This document shows, piece after piece, positions 7,606 to 18,300 of a DNA stretch of 45,861 nt. Below the pieces are notes generated by a model. It did not search any database. It saw only the letters and a list, made by a program, of their open reading frames with translations, and was not told where the DNA came from. Position 1 is the stretch's first letter. Each line of letters starts with the position of its first letter. The stretch is from Gammaproteobacteria bacterium (lineage in GTDB: Bacteria > Pseudomonadota > Gammaproteobacteria > Coxiellales > Coxiellaceae). Location: NCBI GenBank assembly GCA_026399315.1, contig JAPLRF010000067.1, forward strand, positions 1 to 45,861. The letters run 5' to 3'. Both the position numbers and the translations under genes were made by a program.

Positions 7606-8475
7606 TTATCCCACAATAGGTTCATTATTATTATTCAGATAACCGAATTTCCGCATTATTTCGCTGTGATCTGTAATAATTTTTAAAATTTGATTTTCAG
7701 TCAAAGTGGTTTTCCAATCATTCACAATACCCTTTCTAAAAAAATGTTTCAATTTAGGCGGTTTATCTAAAAAGCCCACTTCATCTTCAAATTTTTTTAA
7801 TTTGGTAAAAGAGGAATACGATAGCGCCTGTTTAATTAAATCAGCATTAGCATTAAGCTTTAAAAAATTGACCGCACTGGTAAATGTTTCAAGGGGTTTC
7901 GCTATCATATCCTCATAACGCAATAACAAAAGATTTGTCGCCTTGGATTGAACCCAGGTATCAACATGCATCGACCAAGATAGCAGTAATTGTCGCAGCG
8001 GAAAATAATGAAGCGCATATGACTTATCGCCCATCATATTAATTGCATCATCAATCGTGAAATCAAAGTGATTGGCAAGTGAAATTGCAACATCAAGCGG
8101 ATTTCTAATAAAATGAATAGCACCCAAACACTGGTCAAGCGGCATCAGTGGTTGATGGTTATTAACGTAGGTATAAGCGCGATGTGTTTTATGATAAGTA
8201 ACATCGCTTTGTTGTTCATTATAATTGGCATACAGTTCTGGCATTAATGCATCGAGTTCATCATCCGTTAAAGTCAATGTATCAAACCCGCACATTTCAT
8301 TTACCCACGCTCTATTCGTTGTGATGTGATCATTAATCAAATAATCGACATGATTTAAATTAACAGCACCATTTTTTTTAGACAAACTGAGTAAATTGGC
8401 CAGGAAAATTCTAAACCAGGTATTGCCTGACTTTGGATAGGAAGATAACCAGAAAATCCCTTTTAATGCTGACAT
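7606..8475 (-). CDS. PAPS-dependent sulfotransferase
   Basis: A 289-residue cytosolic-type sulfotransferase that would move a sulfuryl group from PAPS to a hydroxyl or amine. The 5'-phosphosulfate loop SSYPKSGNTWFR is at 11-22 with Lys15. The 3'-phosphate site is IRNPLDVAISLANHF at 123-137 with Arg124 and Ser132. A histidine in TYHKTHRA (95 or 98) is a candidate catalytic base. The length is normal for the family. It is third in the operon, 9 nt after the dioxygenase gene and 9 nt before the flavoprotein gene. Two hydroxylating enzymes flank it, so the natural reading is sulfation of a hydroxyl that one of them installs on the nonribosomal peptide. That link is inferred from order only. Confidence 0.9.
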   Translation of the reverse strand: MSALKGIFWLSSYPKSGNTWFRIFLANLLSLSKKNGAVNLNHVDYLINDHITTNRAWVNEMCGFDTLTLTDDELDALMPELYANYNEQQSDVTYHKTHRAYTYVNNHQPLMPLDQCLGAIHFIRNPLDVAISLANHFDFTIDDAINMMGDKSYALHYFPLRQLLLSWSMHVDTWVQSKATNLLLLRYEDMIAKPLETFTSAVNFLKLNANADLIKQALSYSSFTKLKKFEDEVGFLDKPPKLKHFFRKGIVNDWKTTLTENQILKIITDHSEIMRKFGYLNNNNEPIVG

Positions 8476-8484
8476 GACTGCTCT

Positions 8485-9738
8485 CTAACTATTATTTTCC
8501 ATGCTTGTTTTATGCATGGTTTCACCCAGTGTTGCGTGAAGCATACCATCCTTATTTTGCAGGCCTAAATCTAAATTTGAATATGAAATCTTAAGTGGAT
8601 TACATAACATGGCTCTAATTTTCCTTGGATATTTTTTACTTACTTTGCCTGGCATTCCCGCATGCGCTACTTGCAGGTTATCAATAATAAGAACATCCCC
8701 CTTTTGCCATGAAAAAGACGCATAACTGTCACGCATATGAAAAGCCAAGGTTTTAATGTCATCTGCTTTGAAAACACTGTTTATTCTCGGATAAGTATTA
8801 TTGGTATATTGCTTAATGCGCTGCATGACTTGTTTGCGCATTTTAAGAAACCTGATGGGATGATGAAACAATACTGGCAACATAAATGAAAGTTTGCGTA
8901 GCCGATGATAGCCAATATATTTCCACGCTGCCTTATGAACCATCCATTTCCACCCTTTATAATCGTGAAAAAATTGATTTAAAATTGCATCATTTAGCGC
9001 AGGTATTTCAGCAGATAAATTTGCTTGAATTATTTTTTTTCCGGTAACGGGGTGTTTTAATACGCTCGGCTTATACATGCTCACAAAATTATTTTCGTCC
9101 ACGCTCAAACCAAAGTCAATGCAGGTTTTTTTAACGACCTCTGGTTTTATTTGATAGCGATTAGCAATGGTAGTCAGTGGCCATTTTGACACAAAAAAAG
9201 TTTTTTCTTCCAATTTTTCTTTGAGTGACGTATCGAGTTTTTCATACACGCTCGCCATATTAATCAAGCCCGTTTCGCCGCCCAATTTAGCTGGATCAAA
9301 GCAACAAAATGATATGATGCCGGGAACATCAGGAGAATAATAATTTTCATTGTGAAATCCACCTAAGTGATATGACCCACCTGTTTTAACCCTACTATTT
9401 GTATGAAAAACATAATCTAGTCCATCGACGCGATCACGCCCTGGTTCAGACATGAATAAATGACTCATGCCTTGCATACCACGAATAGATAAAATGGTTT
9501 TTTCAAATTCGCCTGTGGTATTAACATTAAAACCCCGCAGTAAAACAGCACCATAAGATGCAATATTATTTAAAATATCGCTTGAATGCGTTGATAGAAA
9601 AGATTGCAGAAAATCGATAGAACTTGATTCTGGTGAATTAGCTTCGATAACAAAAGGGAGTTGATTTTCTTTGCTTGGTATCAAACATTCGTCATGACGT
9701 AAAAACCGTGTTATTACACCATCATATTGTTCTTTCAT
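8485..9738 (-). CDS. Fe(II)/2-oxoglutarate dioxygenase, TauD/SyrP-like
   Basis: A 417-residue TauD/TfdA-superfamily oxygenase. The iron ligands are visible as His129-x-Glu131 in GGFHNENYYSP and His359 in NLQVAHAGMPG. Arg372 or Arg375 in YPRKIRAMLC is positioned to bind 2-oxoglutarate. A Glu rather than Asp in the facial triad, and the HNE context, resemble SyrP and clavaminate-synthase-like enzymes, which beta-hydroxylate Asp, Asn or Arg, often while tethered to a carrier protein. The protein is longer than TauD (about 280); the extra part is a basic, helical insert at about 255-315. Its ATG overlaps the stop of the halogenase gene by one base (TAATG), which implies translational coupling. 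The substrate is unknown; the predicted Asn of module 1 is one candidate. Confidence 0.88.
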   Translation of the reverse strand: MKEQYDGVITRFLRHDECLIPSKENQLPFVIEANSPESSSIDFLQSFLSTHSSDILNNIASYGAVLLRGFNVNTTGEFEKTILSIRGMQGMSHLFMSEPGRDRVDGLDYVFHTNSRVKTGGSYHLGGFHNENYYSPDVPGIISFCCFDPAKLGGETGLINMASVYEKLDTSLKEKLEEKTFFVSKWPLTTIANRYQIKPEVVKKTCIDFGLSVDENNFVSMYKPSVLKHPVTGKKIIQANLSAEIPALNDAILNQFFHDYKGWKWMVHKAAWKYIGYHRLRKLSFMLPVLFHHPIRFLKMRKQVMQRIKQYTNNTYPRINSVFKADDIKTLAFHMRDSYASFSWQKGDVLIIDNLQVAHAGMPGKVSKKYPRKIRAMLCNPLKISYSNLDLGLQNKDGMLHATLGETMHKTSMENNS

Positions 9739-11333
9739 TAATTTACCTCATCGAGCACAAAATTATTTTTACCTGCGTAAATTTTTGATAAGTATTCATA
9801 TTGCGATGGCAGTGTGTTAATGAGCTTCTGTGATGTTAGCTGATTTTGTTTGAATAATTCATCGCCTTTTTTCATAATATCATCACGATACTGTAAAAGC
9901 GGCAATGCCGTATTTGGCAACACGTCAACGCCACATAAAATTGATTGATAATTTGTATTAGTCCAGAAATTATCAAATTGAACGCCAAATGAAGCATATA
10001 ATTTCATATCAGACTGATGTGTGGTTTTAATAGGAAGCCCTGATTTGTGTCTGTCAAAAATTTTCTGCAGCGAATCTGGAACAACCGTTTCATGTTTATT
10101 GGCAAGCCAAAAGGGTGTGTCCGATCGGCGACAGGTTTTAAAATGCATGATAATAAAGTCTTTCATTTCATCCACCATAAAACGTATTTTTTGATTAAAT
10201 TTATCACGCAATACCGGATCAATTGTTTTTTTTGGAAAGTTTCTAATTAATTGATACAGGGCTGCATACACAAAATAAAGCCCCGTGGATTCCAGGGGTT
10301 CCAAAAATTGACTGCTCAAACCAATGCTAACGCAATTTTTCACCCACGCATTTTCACGTCGTCGCGATTGAAATTTAATTTTTCTTACCGTTGCTTTTTC
10401 TGCTTTTTTACCGAAGAATTGTCTAATTTCTTTTTCAGCATCATCATCACTGATAAATTGGCTGGCATAAACATATCCATTTCCAGAGGTATCAAAATGG
10501 GGAATCTCCCACGTCCACCCTGCCTTCATCGCCGTTGCCGTGGTGTAGGGTCGAATGCCATCTTGTGCAGGATTTTCAGGAAAATTAATGGCGATCGCGC
10601 TGTCTGTCAGTAAACTATTTTCAAATGAAACAATGGGTTCTTTGAGTGTTTTTTCAATTAGAAAACCAGCGAAACCTGAGCAATCAATAAAAAGGTCTGC
10701 GGTATATTTTTTTCCGTCAGCACCGATAACGCAACGAATGTTGCCATCGTTATCAAGTTCAGCGTGCGTTAAATTATCGTAAACGTGTTGAATGCCACGC
10801 ACTGCCGCCCAACGCGCCAAATAATTTGCCAGTAAAGTGGCGTCAAAATGATAAGCATAGTAATGCGCTTGAACATCGTTATACAGCTTAGGAGATTTTT
10901 TTAAATCAATCGCAGCAATACTGGGATAACACGCATAAGCCATCGGAATAGGATAATTTTGCTCCAGGCGTTTTTTAATCCACACATGGGTTAATGGCAC
11001 TTCGTCGATATAAGGTATTTCACCAAAAATATGATAGAAATAATCGCCGCCTTCTTCTGGGGGGTTTTTCCAATTGGCATAGCGAATGCCCATTTTATAA
11101 GACCCTTTGCACTGCGGCATCCATTCAGCTTCAGATAAACCCAAGCGATCAAAAAATTCTGTTTTAATTGTTGTGACAGTCGCTTCGCCAACGCCAATTC
11201 GGGCAATACTGGGTGATTCAATCACTGTAATGTTGACCGATCCATTCAGTGAGCTGTGTAAATAAGTTGCCGCCATCCAACCAGCACTGCCTCCGCCGAC
11301 AACAATAATATTTTGAATGTGATCATTGTTCAT
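9738..11333 (-). CDS. Flavin-dependent tryptophan halogenase
   Basis: A 531-residue FADH2-dependent halogenase that would chlorinate or brominate tryptophan or a tryptophan-like ring. It carries the FAD motif VVGGGSAGWM (11-20), the halogenase signature GWTWEIP (272-278, WxWxIP), the active-site lysine in SYKMGIRYANW (Lys80, matching Lys79 of PrnA) and the FLEPLEST segment (343-350) that holds the key glutamate. All catalytic features are intact and the length is normal. It is the first gene of the tailoring operon, with an AAGGAA ribosome binding site 7 nt before the ATG, and is transcribed away from the outer-membrane protein gene. No partner flavin reductase is in the window. Regiochemistry (C5, C6 or C7) cannot be read from sequence by eye. 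Confidence 0.95.
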   Translation of the reverse strand: MNNDHIQNIIVVGGGSAGWMAATYLHSSLNGSVNITVIESPSIARIGVGEATVTTIKTEFFDRLGLSEAEWMPQCKGSYKMGIRYANWKNPPEEGGDYFYHIFGEIPYIDEVPLTHVWIKKRLEQNYPIPMAYACYPSIAAIDLKKSPKLYNDVQAHYYAYHFDATLLANYLARWAAVRGIQHVYDNLTHAELDNDGNIRCVIGADGKKYTADLFIDCSGFAGFLIEKTLKEPIVSFENSLLTDSAIAINFPENPAQDGIRPYTTATAMKAGWTWEIPHFDTSGNGYVYASQFISDDDAEKEIRQFFGKKAEKATVRKIKFQSRRRENAWVKNCVSIGLSSQFLEPLESTGLYFVYAALYQLIRNFPKKTIDPVLRDKFNQKIRFMVDEMKDFIIMHFKTCRRSDTPFWLANKHETVVPDSLQKIFDRHKSGLPIKTTHQSDMKLYASFGVQFDNFWTNTNYQSILCGVDVLPNTALPLLQYRDDIMKKGDELFKQNQLTSQKLINTLPSQYEYLSKIYAGKNNFVLDEVN

Positions 11334-11396
11334 TTAAAATTTCCTTATTCTGTGAAGCCGATATTATCGTACAAAATTATTTTTCGCTAGATCGTG

Positions 11397-11409
11397 ATAA
11401 CACGGTTAT
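11397..11409. promoter_or_regulatory. Short palindrome in the divergent promoter region
   Basis: ATAAC-ACG-GTTAT is a 13-bp perfect inverted repeat, 8 bp before the larger palindrome at 11417-11432. The two together suggest a double operator controlling the halogenase operon, the beta-barrel gene, or both. Confidence 0.3.
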
Positions 11410-11416
11410 TTTTATT

Positions 11417-11432
11417 TGCAATAATTATTGCA
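11417..11432. promoter_or_regulatory. Perfect 16-bp palindrome, candidate operator
   Basis: TGCAATAATTATTGCA is a perfect palindrome in the 158-bp gap between the divergent halogenase operon and the beta-barrel gene. It has the symmetry of a dimeric repressor site. The AT-rich core is faintly Fur-box-like but lacks the usual spacing, so I do not assign it to Fur. Confidence 0.45.
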
Positions 11433-11491
11433 TTCACAATTCAAGTATGGTTACATATTATTTTTTACAATCTACGGAAGGAAATATTGTT

Positions 11492-12223
11492 ATGCATAAA
11501 TCAATAAAAAGTTCAATGTTACTCGCTGCAGCCTTTTTAGTTTCTAACGTTTATGCAGGTGGTATGACTGCTGAACCGATGACACAAGCCCAAAACCCAA
11601 CGTTATTCACGACAATTGAAGGTGGATATACTTGGAATGATTTTGGTAATACCACAGTTACCAGCACTGTTATCAAACCAACCAATTCAGGTTGGACGGG
11701 TCGAGCTGCATTAGGTGCTACCCATTATTCCACATCACACGAAAAAATAAGTTACACGGGTGAAATGGGTTGGGGTTATTACGGTGAAAACCAATACACA
11801 TCAGAATTGCGCGGTGTAAATGCTCAAAATTATATTTACGGCGTAGATTTATTGGCTGGTGTGGACTATCAATTTAGCAGCATGTTTGATGCCTTCTTTA
11901 AAGTAGGTGGCTTGCTTGAAAACATCAGAATGGATCGCCATACAGATCTCAGTAAATACGTCGGAAGTGGCAATACGACAGGTATTGATAATGAAACAAC
12001 GACAACTTCTTCTGTTATTCCTGAAATAAAAGTGGGCGGCGTTTATAATTTTACCAATCTATGGGGCCTTTCTTTGGCATACATGCATGCCTTTGGCAAT
12101 AATGTATCAATGAACGTTACTAAAACTAATGATGGAGCGACAGTTACTTCAGATTCTACAATCACTGGCGCACCTGTTTCATTAAACAGCGTTACGATTG
12201 GTCTTCGTTACAAATTTGATTAA
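11492..12223 (+). CDS. Small outer-membrane beta-barrel protein
   Basis: A 243-residue exported protein. The chosen ATG at 11492 follows an AAGGAAA ribosome binding site and opens a classic signal peptide, MHKSIKSSMLLAAAFLVSN, with a VYA-GG cleavage site. An upstream in-frame ATG at 11447 would bury this signal in a poor leader. The mature part is a run of alternating amphipathic strands with Tyr/Gly/Asn-rich turns, and it ends SVTIGLRYKFD, the strand-like terminus of outer-membrane barrels. It resembles opacity-type eight-stranded porins common in Legionellales. It is divergent from the halogenase operon, upstream of the NRPS genes, and is followed by a strong terminator. A role in product passage is possible but unsupported. 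Confidence 0.8.
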   Translation: MHKSIKSSMLLAAAFLVSNVYAGGMTAEPMTQAQNPTLFTTIEGGYTWNDFGNTTVTSTVIKPTNSGWTGRAALGATHYSTSHEKISYTGEMGWGYYGENQYTSELRGVNAQNYIYGVDLLAGVDYQFSSMFDAFFKVGGLLENIRMDRHTDLSKYVGSGNTTGIDNETTTTSSVIPEIKVGGVYNFTNLWGLSLAYMHAFGNNVSMNVTKTNDGATVTSDSTITGAPVSLNSVTIGLRYKFD

Positions 12224-12230
12224 TCACCTT

Positions 12231-12277
12231 CACGCGATCATCGCTACCAAGCGATGATCGCGTGGCGTTTTAGTTTT
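12231..12277 (+). terminator. Strong rho-independent terminator before the NRPS genes
   Basis: A perfect 15-bp stem, CACGCGATCATCGCT with loop ACCA and its exact complement (12231-12264), is followed by GCGTTTTAGTTTT. It lies directly after the beta-barrel stop and only about 30 nt before the NRPS ATG, so it may also act as an attenuator for the NRPS genes. Confidence 0.85.
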
Positions 12278-12305
12278 ATCCTGAAATACCTCGCGCGACC
12301 CTATT

Positions 12306-15300
12306 ATGAAACGAGATTACGCTCGCACTAAAACACCCGTTCAACTTTTTGAAGAACAAGTTACCAGAACACCGCAGCATATCGCTGTCGTTTATCAAGA
12401 TCAGTATTTGACTTATCAGGCTTTGAACGCAGCATCTAATCAATTAGCGCGAAAAATCCAAGCACATTATGCTAGCCGTGATCTTCATATTTCGGCTGAT
12501 ACCTTAATTTCAATATGCCTTGATAAAACCCCCGAATTGTTTATTGGCATGCTCGCTATTTTGAAAGTGGGCGCCGCTTATGTGCCAATTGATCCCGCTA
12601 CGCCGCCTGATAGAATGCGTTTCATGCTTGAAGATACCCATACCCGATTGTTACTCACGCAGCAAAAAATAGCTGACGGGCTTTCAGACGCTATTCCTGA
12701 AAATACACAAGTCTTTCTGTTAGACACAATAAATTATCAAGCCGAAGTAAAAAATAATTTAGAAGCGTATTCTAGGCAAAGCAGTTTAGCCTATGTTATT
12801 TACACTTCTGGCACAACCGGATTGCCAAAAGGCGTGATGATAACACACCGCAATGTTATTAATTATTATGTAAATGTATTAAGGTATTTTACTGAAGTTG
12901 ATAATGTTGATTTCTCCACAAGTTTTGCATTTGATTTGTCGGTTACAACCACACTCATCCCTTTGTTGTGCGGGAAAAAAATCATTATTTATCCTGGTAA
13001 TTTACGTGACATTGAAGAATACAGTGTGCATTTGCAAAACAAAAATATTGATTTTATTAAATCAACCCCTTCTTTTTTATCGCAGGTATTTCTATTACCG
13101 CAATCTACGCGTATCAAAATTTGTTTTGTGGGTGGTGAAAAGCTTTTGCCGGCACAATTACACTGCTTATTAAATTACTGTGATGCTGTTTATGATGAAT
13201 ATGGGCCTACTGAAAATACTGTTGGCACGATGCTGATCCAAAAAACCAATGAATCACCGTGCAATGGCCTCATTGGCAAGCCTTATGCTAATCACCAAGT
13301 GTATGTGCTAGATGAAAATCGTCAACCCGTTCAGGTGGGTGTCATTGGTGAATTGTATGTGGGTGGAGCAGGGTTGGCACGCGGTTATCTTAATCAACCT
13401 GAATTAACACAAAAACGTTTTATCGATAATCCTTTTGCAACAGAAGAAGATAAAATTGAAGGTTACACACGCTTATATCAAACTGGCGATTTAGTCCGAT
13501 GCTTAGCGGACGGCAATCTTGAATACATCGGTCGAAATGATTTACAAGTCAAAATTCGTGGCTATCGCGTTGAATTGAACGAAATTGAACATGCTCTGTC
13601 AACCTATTTACCCATACTGCAAAGCGCCGTATTAGCGCGTGAGAATACCTTGGTTGCTTATTATCTTGGTGATCCCTCTGTCAATGAAGACGCCCTTATT
13701 GCCCATCTTCGAAAATGCTTGCCTGATTACATGCTGCCTCAGCGATACATTCATATGGATGCTTTTCCCTTAACAGTTAATGGGAAAGTGGATCGACAAG
13801 CTTTATTGCAGCAAAATATAAAATTAAATTATCAACCCTATTGTGAACCGAGAACAGCATTAGAAAAAAAATTATGTGCTATTTGGCAAGACGTGTTGGG
13901 TATTGAGCGCGTCAGTATTTCAGATGATTTTTTTAAACTGGGTGGTGATTCTATCAAAAGTATGCAAGTAATGGCTGTCCTTTTGCGAGAAGGCATTGAT
14001 TGCCGCGTACGCGATATATTTACGCATCGCTCTATTGCACAATTGGCACCTGCATTAGGCTTGAAGCGTGTCATCGATGCAGAATCAGGTCTACTAACAG
14101 GCCACATGAATTTATTGCCTGTTCAATCCTGGTTTTTCGAACAAAAATTTCCAGAGATCAATCACTGGAATCAATCTTTTTTAGTGCGTGTGCCGCCCCT
14201 TTCAATAGACCGGTTAAATGCAATGCTACCGGCATTAATTGCGCACCATGACATCTTGCGGGCTTGTTTCCCGAAATCATCAAATGGTTCCAGGCAACAA
14301 CAATATGCTGCAGTAAATTACAACAAAACCGTAAAACAATTCAATAGCGGTGAAAAATTCAATATTGGGCAAAACGAATTTGATATTGAAAAAGGGCCCT
14401 TGTGGGCAATATATTATATTGCAGGGGCTTCAGATGGCAGTGCGCGACTTTATTTTTCCTTCCATCATTTAATAATCGACAGTGTTTCTTGGCGAATATT
14501 GATAGAGGATATAAAACGATTATATGAAGGCATTGAATTGGGCGATAAAAGCAGTAGTTATCGCCAATGGGTTAATGCAATGCATCAATATACACAAAAA
14601 AACCCGCAAGAAATATTGTTTTGGCAAAATCAAGCCTTAGAAAATTTTCAGACAGCGCCACTTTCAACAACGCCCTATTTTGCTTCATTTATGCTCCAGC
14701 CTGACATTACGGAACAATTAATTGGTGCAGCAAATAATGCGTATCACACGGAAATTAACGATTTACTGCTCACTGCGCTCGGCTTGTCACTGTCTTCTTA
14801 TTTTGGAAAATCATCTCATCGCATTACGCTAGAAGGGCATGGGCGAGAAGAAATAGACGATAAACTCGATATATCACGCACAGTGGGTTGGTTCACCAGC
14901 ATGTATCCGGTGATGCTAACCGCACAAAAAGACATTGCAAGCAGTATTGTATTTTTGAAAGAATATTTACGCACCATTCCAAATAAAGGAATAGGTTATG
15001 GCGCATTTAAATATGCAAGCGATGGAAATAACACATTAAGTGATTTGCCAAATATTACTTTTAATTATTTAGGGCAGTTTGATCATTTATCAGGGTATTG
15101 GCAAGTGGTGCGCGAAACGCTGGGTGAAAATGTGCATTCAAACAATAATCGCCCGCATATACTTGATATCACAGGATCCATTATTAACGGATCACTTCAT
15201 TTTTCATTATCCAGTTATCTATCACAAGCAGCGGCTGATCAAATTACAGAGCTTCTTGAAAAGCAGTTGATTGCGGTGACAAATCATTGCCTATCAGCAA

Positions 15301-15350
15301 TAAAAAATGGACATGCGCTATTTACACCATCTGATTTCCCATTTGTTAAA
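12306..15350 (+). other. NRPS module 1: A1-T1-E1, predicted D-Asn starter
   Basis: A1 spans about residues 10-505 (YVIYTSGTTGLPKG near 162, NGKVDR near 491). Pocket residues read by alignment to GrsA-A are D-L-T-K-F-G-E-V-G plus the invariant Lys. This is one change from the known asparagine code DLTKLGEVGK. T1 follows (LGGDS). An epimerisation domain (about 603-1010) shows HHLIIDSVSW near 720 and LEGHGREEID near 838. The starter is therefore probably D-asparagine. The code was read by eye. Confidence 0.8.
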
Positions 15351-18300
15351 ATAAGCGCGGATTTGCTGAATAAATTACAGCAGAAAGATAAAAAAATTGA
15401 AGCGATCTTGCCCGCAAATAGTTTACAGCAAGGCTTTGTCTATCATGCGATAACTCAGCCTGAGAGCGATGCATATCGTGTACAACTGATGCTGGATTAT
15501 TACACGCCATTAAATATCGACGCTTATAAAAATGCTTGGGATATTGCTATTAAAGTTCACCCAATTTTACGCACCTATTTTAATTGGGATGAGCGTTTGA
15601 TACAGATTGTAAGTGGACAAGGGCATCTTAATATACAATTTTATGATTTAAGTGATCAATCTGATAAAGAACAGCGTCTTTCTGAAATACAAATGCAAGA
15701 TCGATTAATGCCCTTTGACTTAACGAAACCAAGCCTAATGCGATTATATCTGATTAAAATAACGGAATCTCATTTTGTTCTTTTAAAAAATACACACCAC
15801 AGCATTTTAGATGGTTGGAGTGTATCGATTTTACTAAATCAAGTGCACGCTTATTATGCCGAATTAATTCAGGGTAATAAGCCTAACGTGCAAAGTGATA
15901 ATACGTATTTACAAGTGCAAGCCTATATCGCAAATAATCTGGCAAAAGCAAATACTTATTGGAGTAAAGTGTTTCAATCAATTAATCATGTTAATGACAT
16001 CAACTTTTTATTAAGTTATCCAACGCATCATGATGCAATTAAAACACTGCAAATACCCAGTGAATCGATGATTTGTGAAACAGGTGAAAATTATACTATA
16101 TTACAACAATGCGTGAAACAGACAGGCTTAACACTAAACACGCTTGTCCAATTTGCTTGGCATAAACTCATCCAAATTTATACGGGTGACAACAAAACCA
16201 TTGTAGGTACAACCGTATCCGGTCGTGCACTTCCGATCAAAGGGATTGATTACAGTGTTGGGCTTTATATTAACACCCTGCCATTCATTATTTCATGGGA
16301 GGATAACAAAAATATCTTACAACAATTACAGGAATTTGAATCTCAAATTGCAGGCGCAAATGATCACAGTTTTGTTGAATTGGCTAGCCTACAAAATAAT
16401 GGACAGCGTTCATTTCAGAGCTTAATCGTTGCAGAATATGGCCATGATTTTAATGTTATGGAGAAACTTAAATTTCACTGTCGCGGTACAATTGAAGTCA
16501 TAGACTATCCTTTGGCGCTGATTGTCTATGAAAGTAATCATGAATTACAGCTTAAATTGAAATATGACCAGGCAACTTTAAGGTCTGAAAAAGCAGAACA
16601 GCTTTTATCTGAGCTGAATCGTATACTGCTACAAATACCGAATAAAATTAATTTTCCACATCATGCAATTACAATATTAAGCAATTCTAATTATCAAAAA
16701 ACCATTTATGATTCCAGCAATACACTAATAGAAGACTTCCATGATAAAACAGTGAATCGCGTACTTGAAAGTCAGGTTTTGAAAACCCCCAATGCAAGCA
16801 AATTGGTTTTCAATTATGATTCTCCTCGTGATGAATTAGAAGCATCAATTTACACTATTTGGAAAGATATTTTAGGTGTTGATCGTATCAGTATTCATGA
16901 TGATTTTTTTAGATTAGGCGGACATTCAATTTTAGCGATGCATGCCTCACATCGGATCAGTCAAAAAACCCATCTTAGCGTATTAGTTTCAGATATTTTT
17001 AAATATAAAACCATTTCAAAATTGTGCGCTATGTTAAGAAAAGGTGACTATGAAACTGATATCGCGGCTGTCGCGGAAAAGTATGCTCCATTGTCATTTG
17101 CACAAGAAAGATTATGGTTTATTGAACAATATGAAGAGGGAACAGATGCCTATCATATATCATTGGTGTTTGAACTTCATGAAAATAGCCATATTGCAGC
17201 GCTAGAGAAGGCATTACAATCTATTGTCATGCGACATGAAGTGCTTCGTACGGTATTCATTCAAAATGAAGAAGGTATTTATCGGCAGGATATCAAAAAC
17301 GAACCCTTAGATATTATTTACAAGAATACTACCCAAGAAATATTCACATCCGAAAAACAAAACTTTTTTGAAAAAGCATTTGATTTAAAAACTGACTATC
17401 CGATTCGAGCTTGCTTTTTTTATTTGTTAGACAGCAATAAAAAGTTTTTGACAATTCTATTTCATCATATTGCATTTGATGCCTGGTCAAAAAATATTTT
17501 TATATCCGAGTTGCGTTATTTTTATGACAACACTATCAATCCTAATCAAAATCAATTGTCACAGCTAAGCATTCAGTATGATGATTTTTCAATTTGGCAG
17601 CGCAATAGCCTAGCAAAACGTATTGAACCGCTAATGACATACTGGGAAAAAAAATTAAGCGGTTACGAACTGTTAAATTTCCCCACTGATTATCCTAGAC
17701 CCTTAAGGACGGATTATCATGGCGATACACTGCATTTTCAGTTATCAAAAAAAGTATCTTTAGCACTTAAAAAATTTTCTGAATTACAGGGCATGACACT
17801 CTATACAGTCTTATTGACAGCCTTTGCAATTGTTATATCAAAATATACTGGTCAAAATGATTTAATAATCGGCACGCCGACTGCAAACAGGCAGAATGCT
17901 CAGATTGCAACGCTAATTGGTTTTTTTGTTAACTTACTTCCTTTGAGAATTCAACTCGATAATAACCAAACATTTATGCAATGCCTGCATTCTGTTCATG
18001 AAAGTTTAATTGAAGCGCAATGTTATCAAGATTTACCTTTTTCAACATTAATTGAGAAATTGAATATTGAGCGGGAAATATCGAGACATCCCTTATTCCA
18101 AATATTATTTAATGTTGAATATGAAGAAGCAAATAATGATTTCCACTCACATTGGAAATCCATACCGACTGAAAACGATTATCAACGATCAAAGCTTGAT
18201 TTAAGTGTTACCATGAAAGACAGCAGTGATGGCATCAGTGCCACAATTCAATATGCAAGCAGTTTATTTAAGAAAGAAACAATGGCGCGTTTTGCTGCGC

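Noticed and set aside
11417..11432. Fur box
   Set aside because: The palindrome has an ATAATTAT core but not the 7-1-7 Fur spacing, so only a generic operator is claimed.
11447..11491. Upstream ATG for the small beta-barrel gene
   Set aside because: It would place 15 residues before a textbook signal peptide; the ATG at 11492 has its own strong ribosome binding site.
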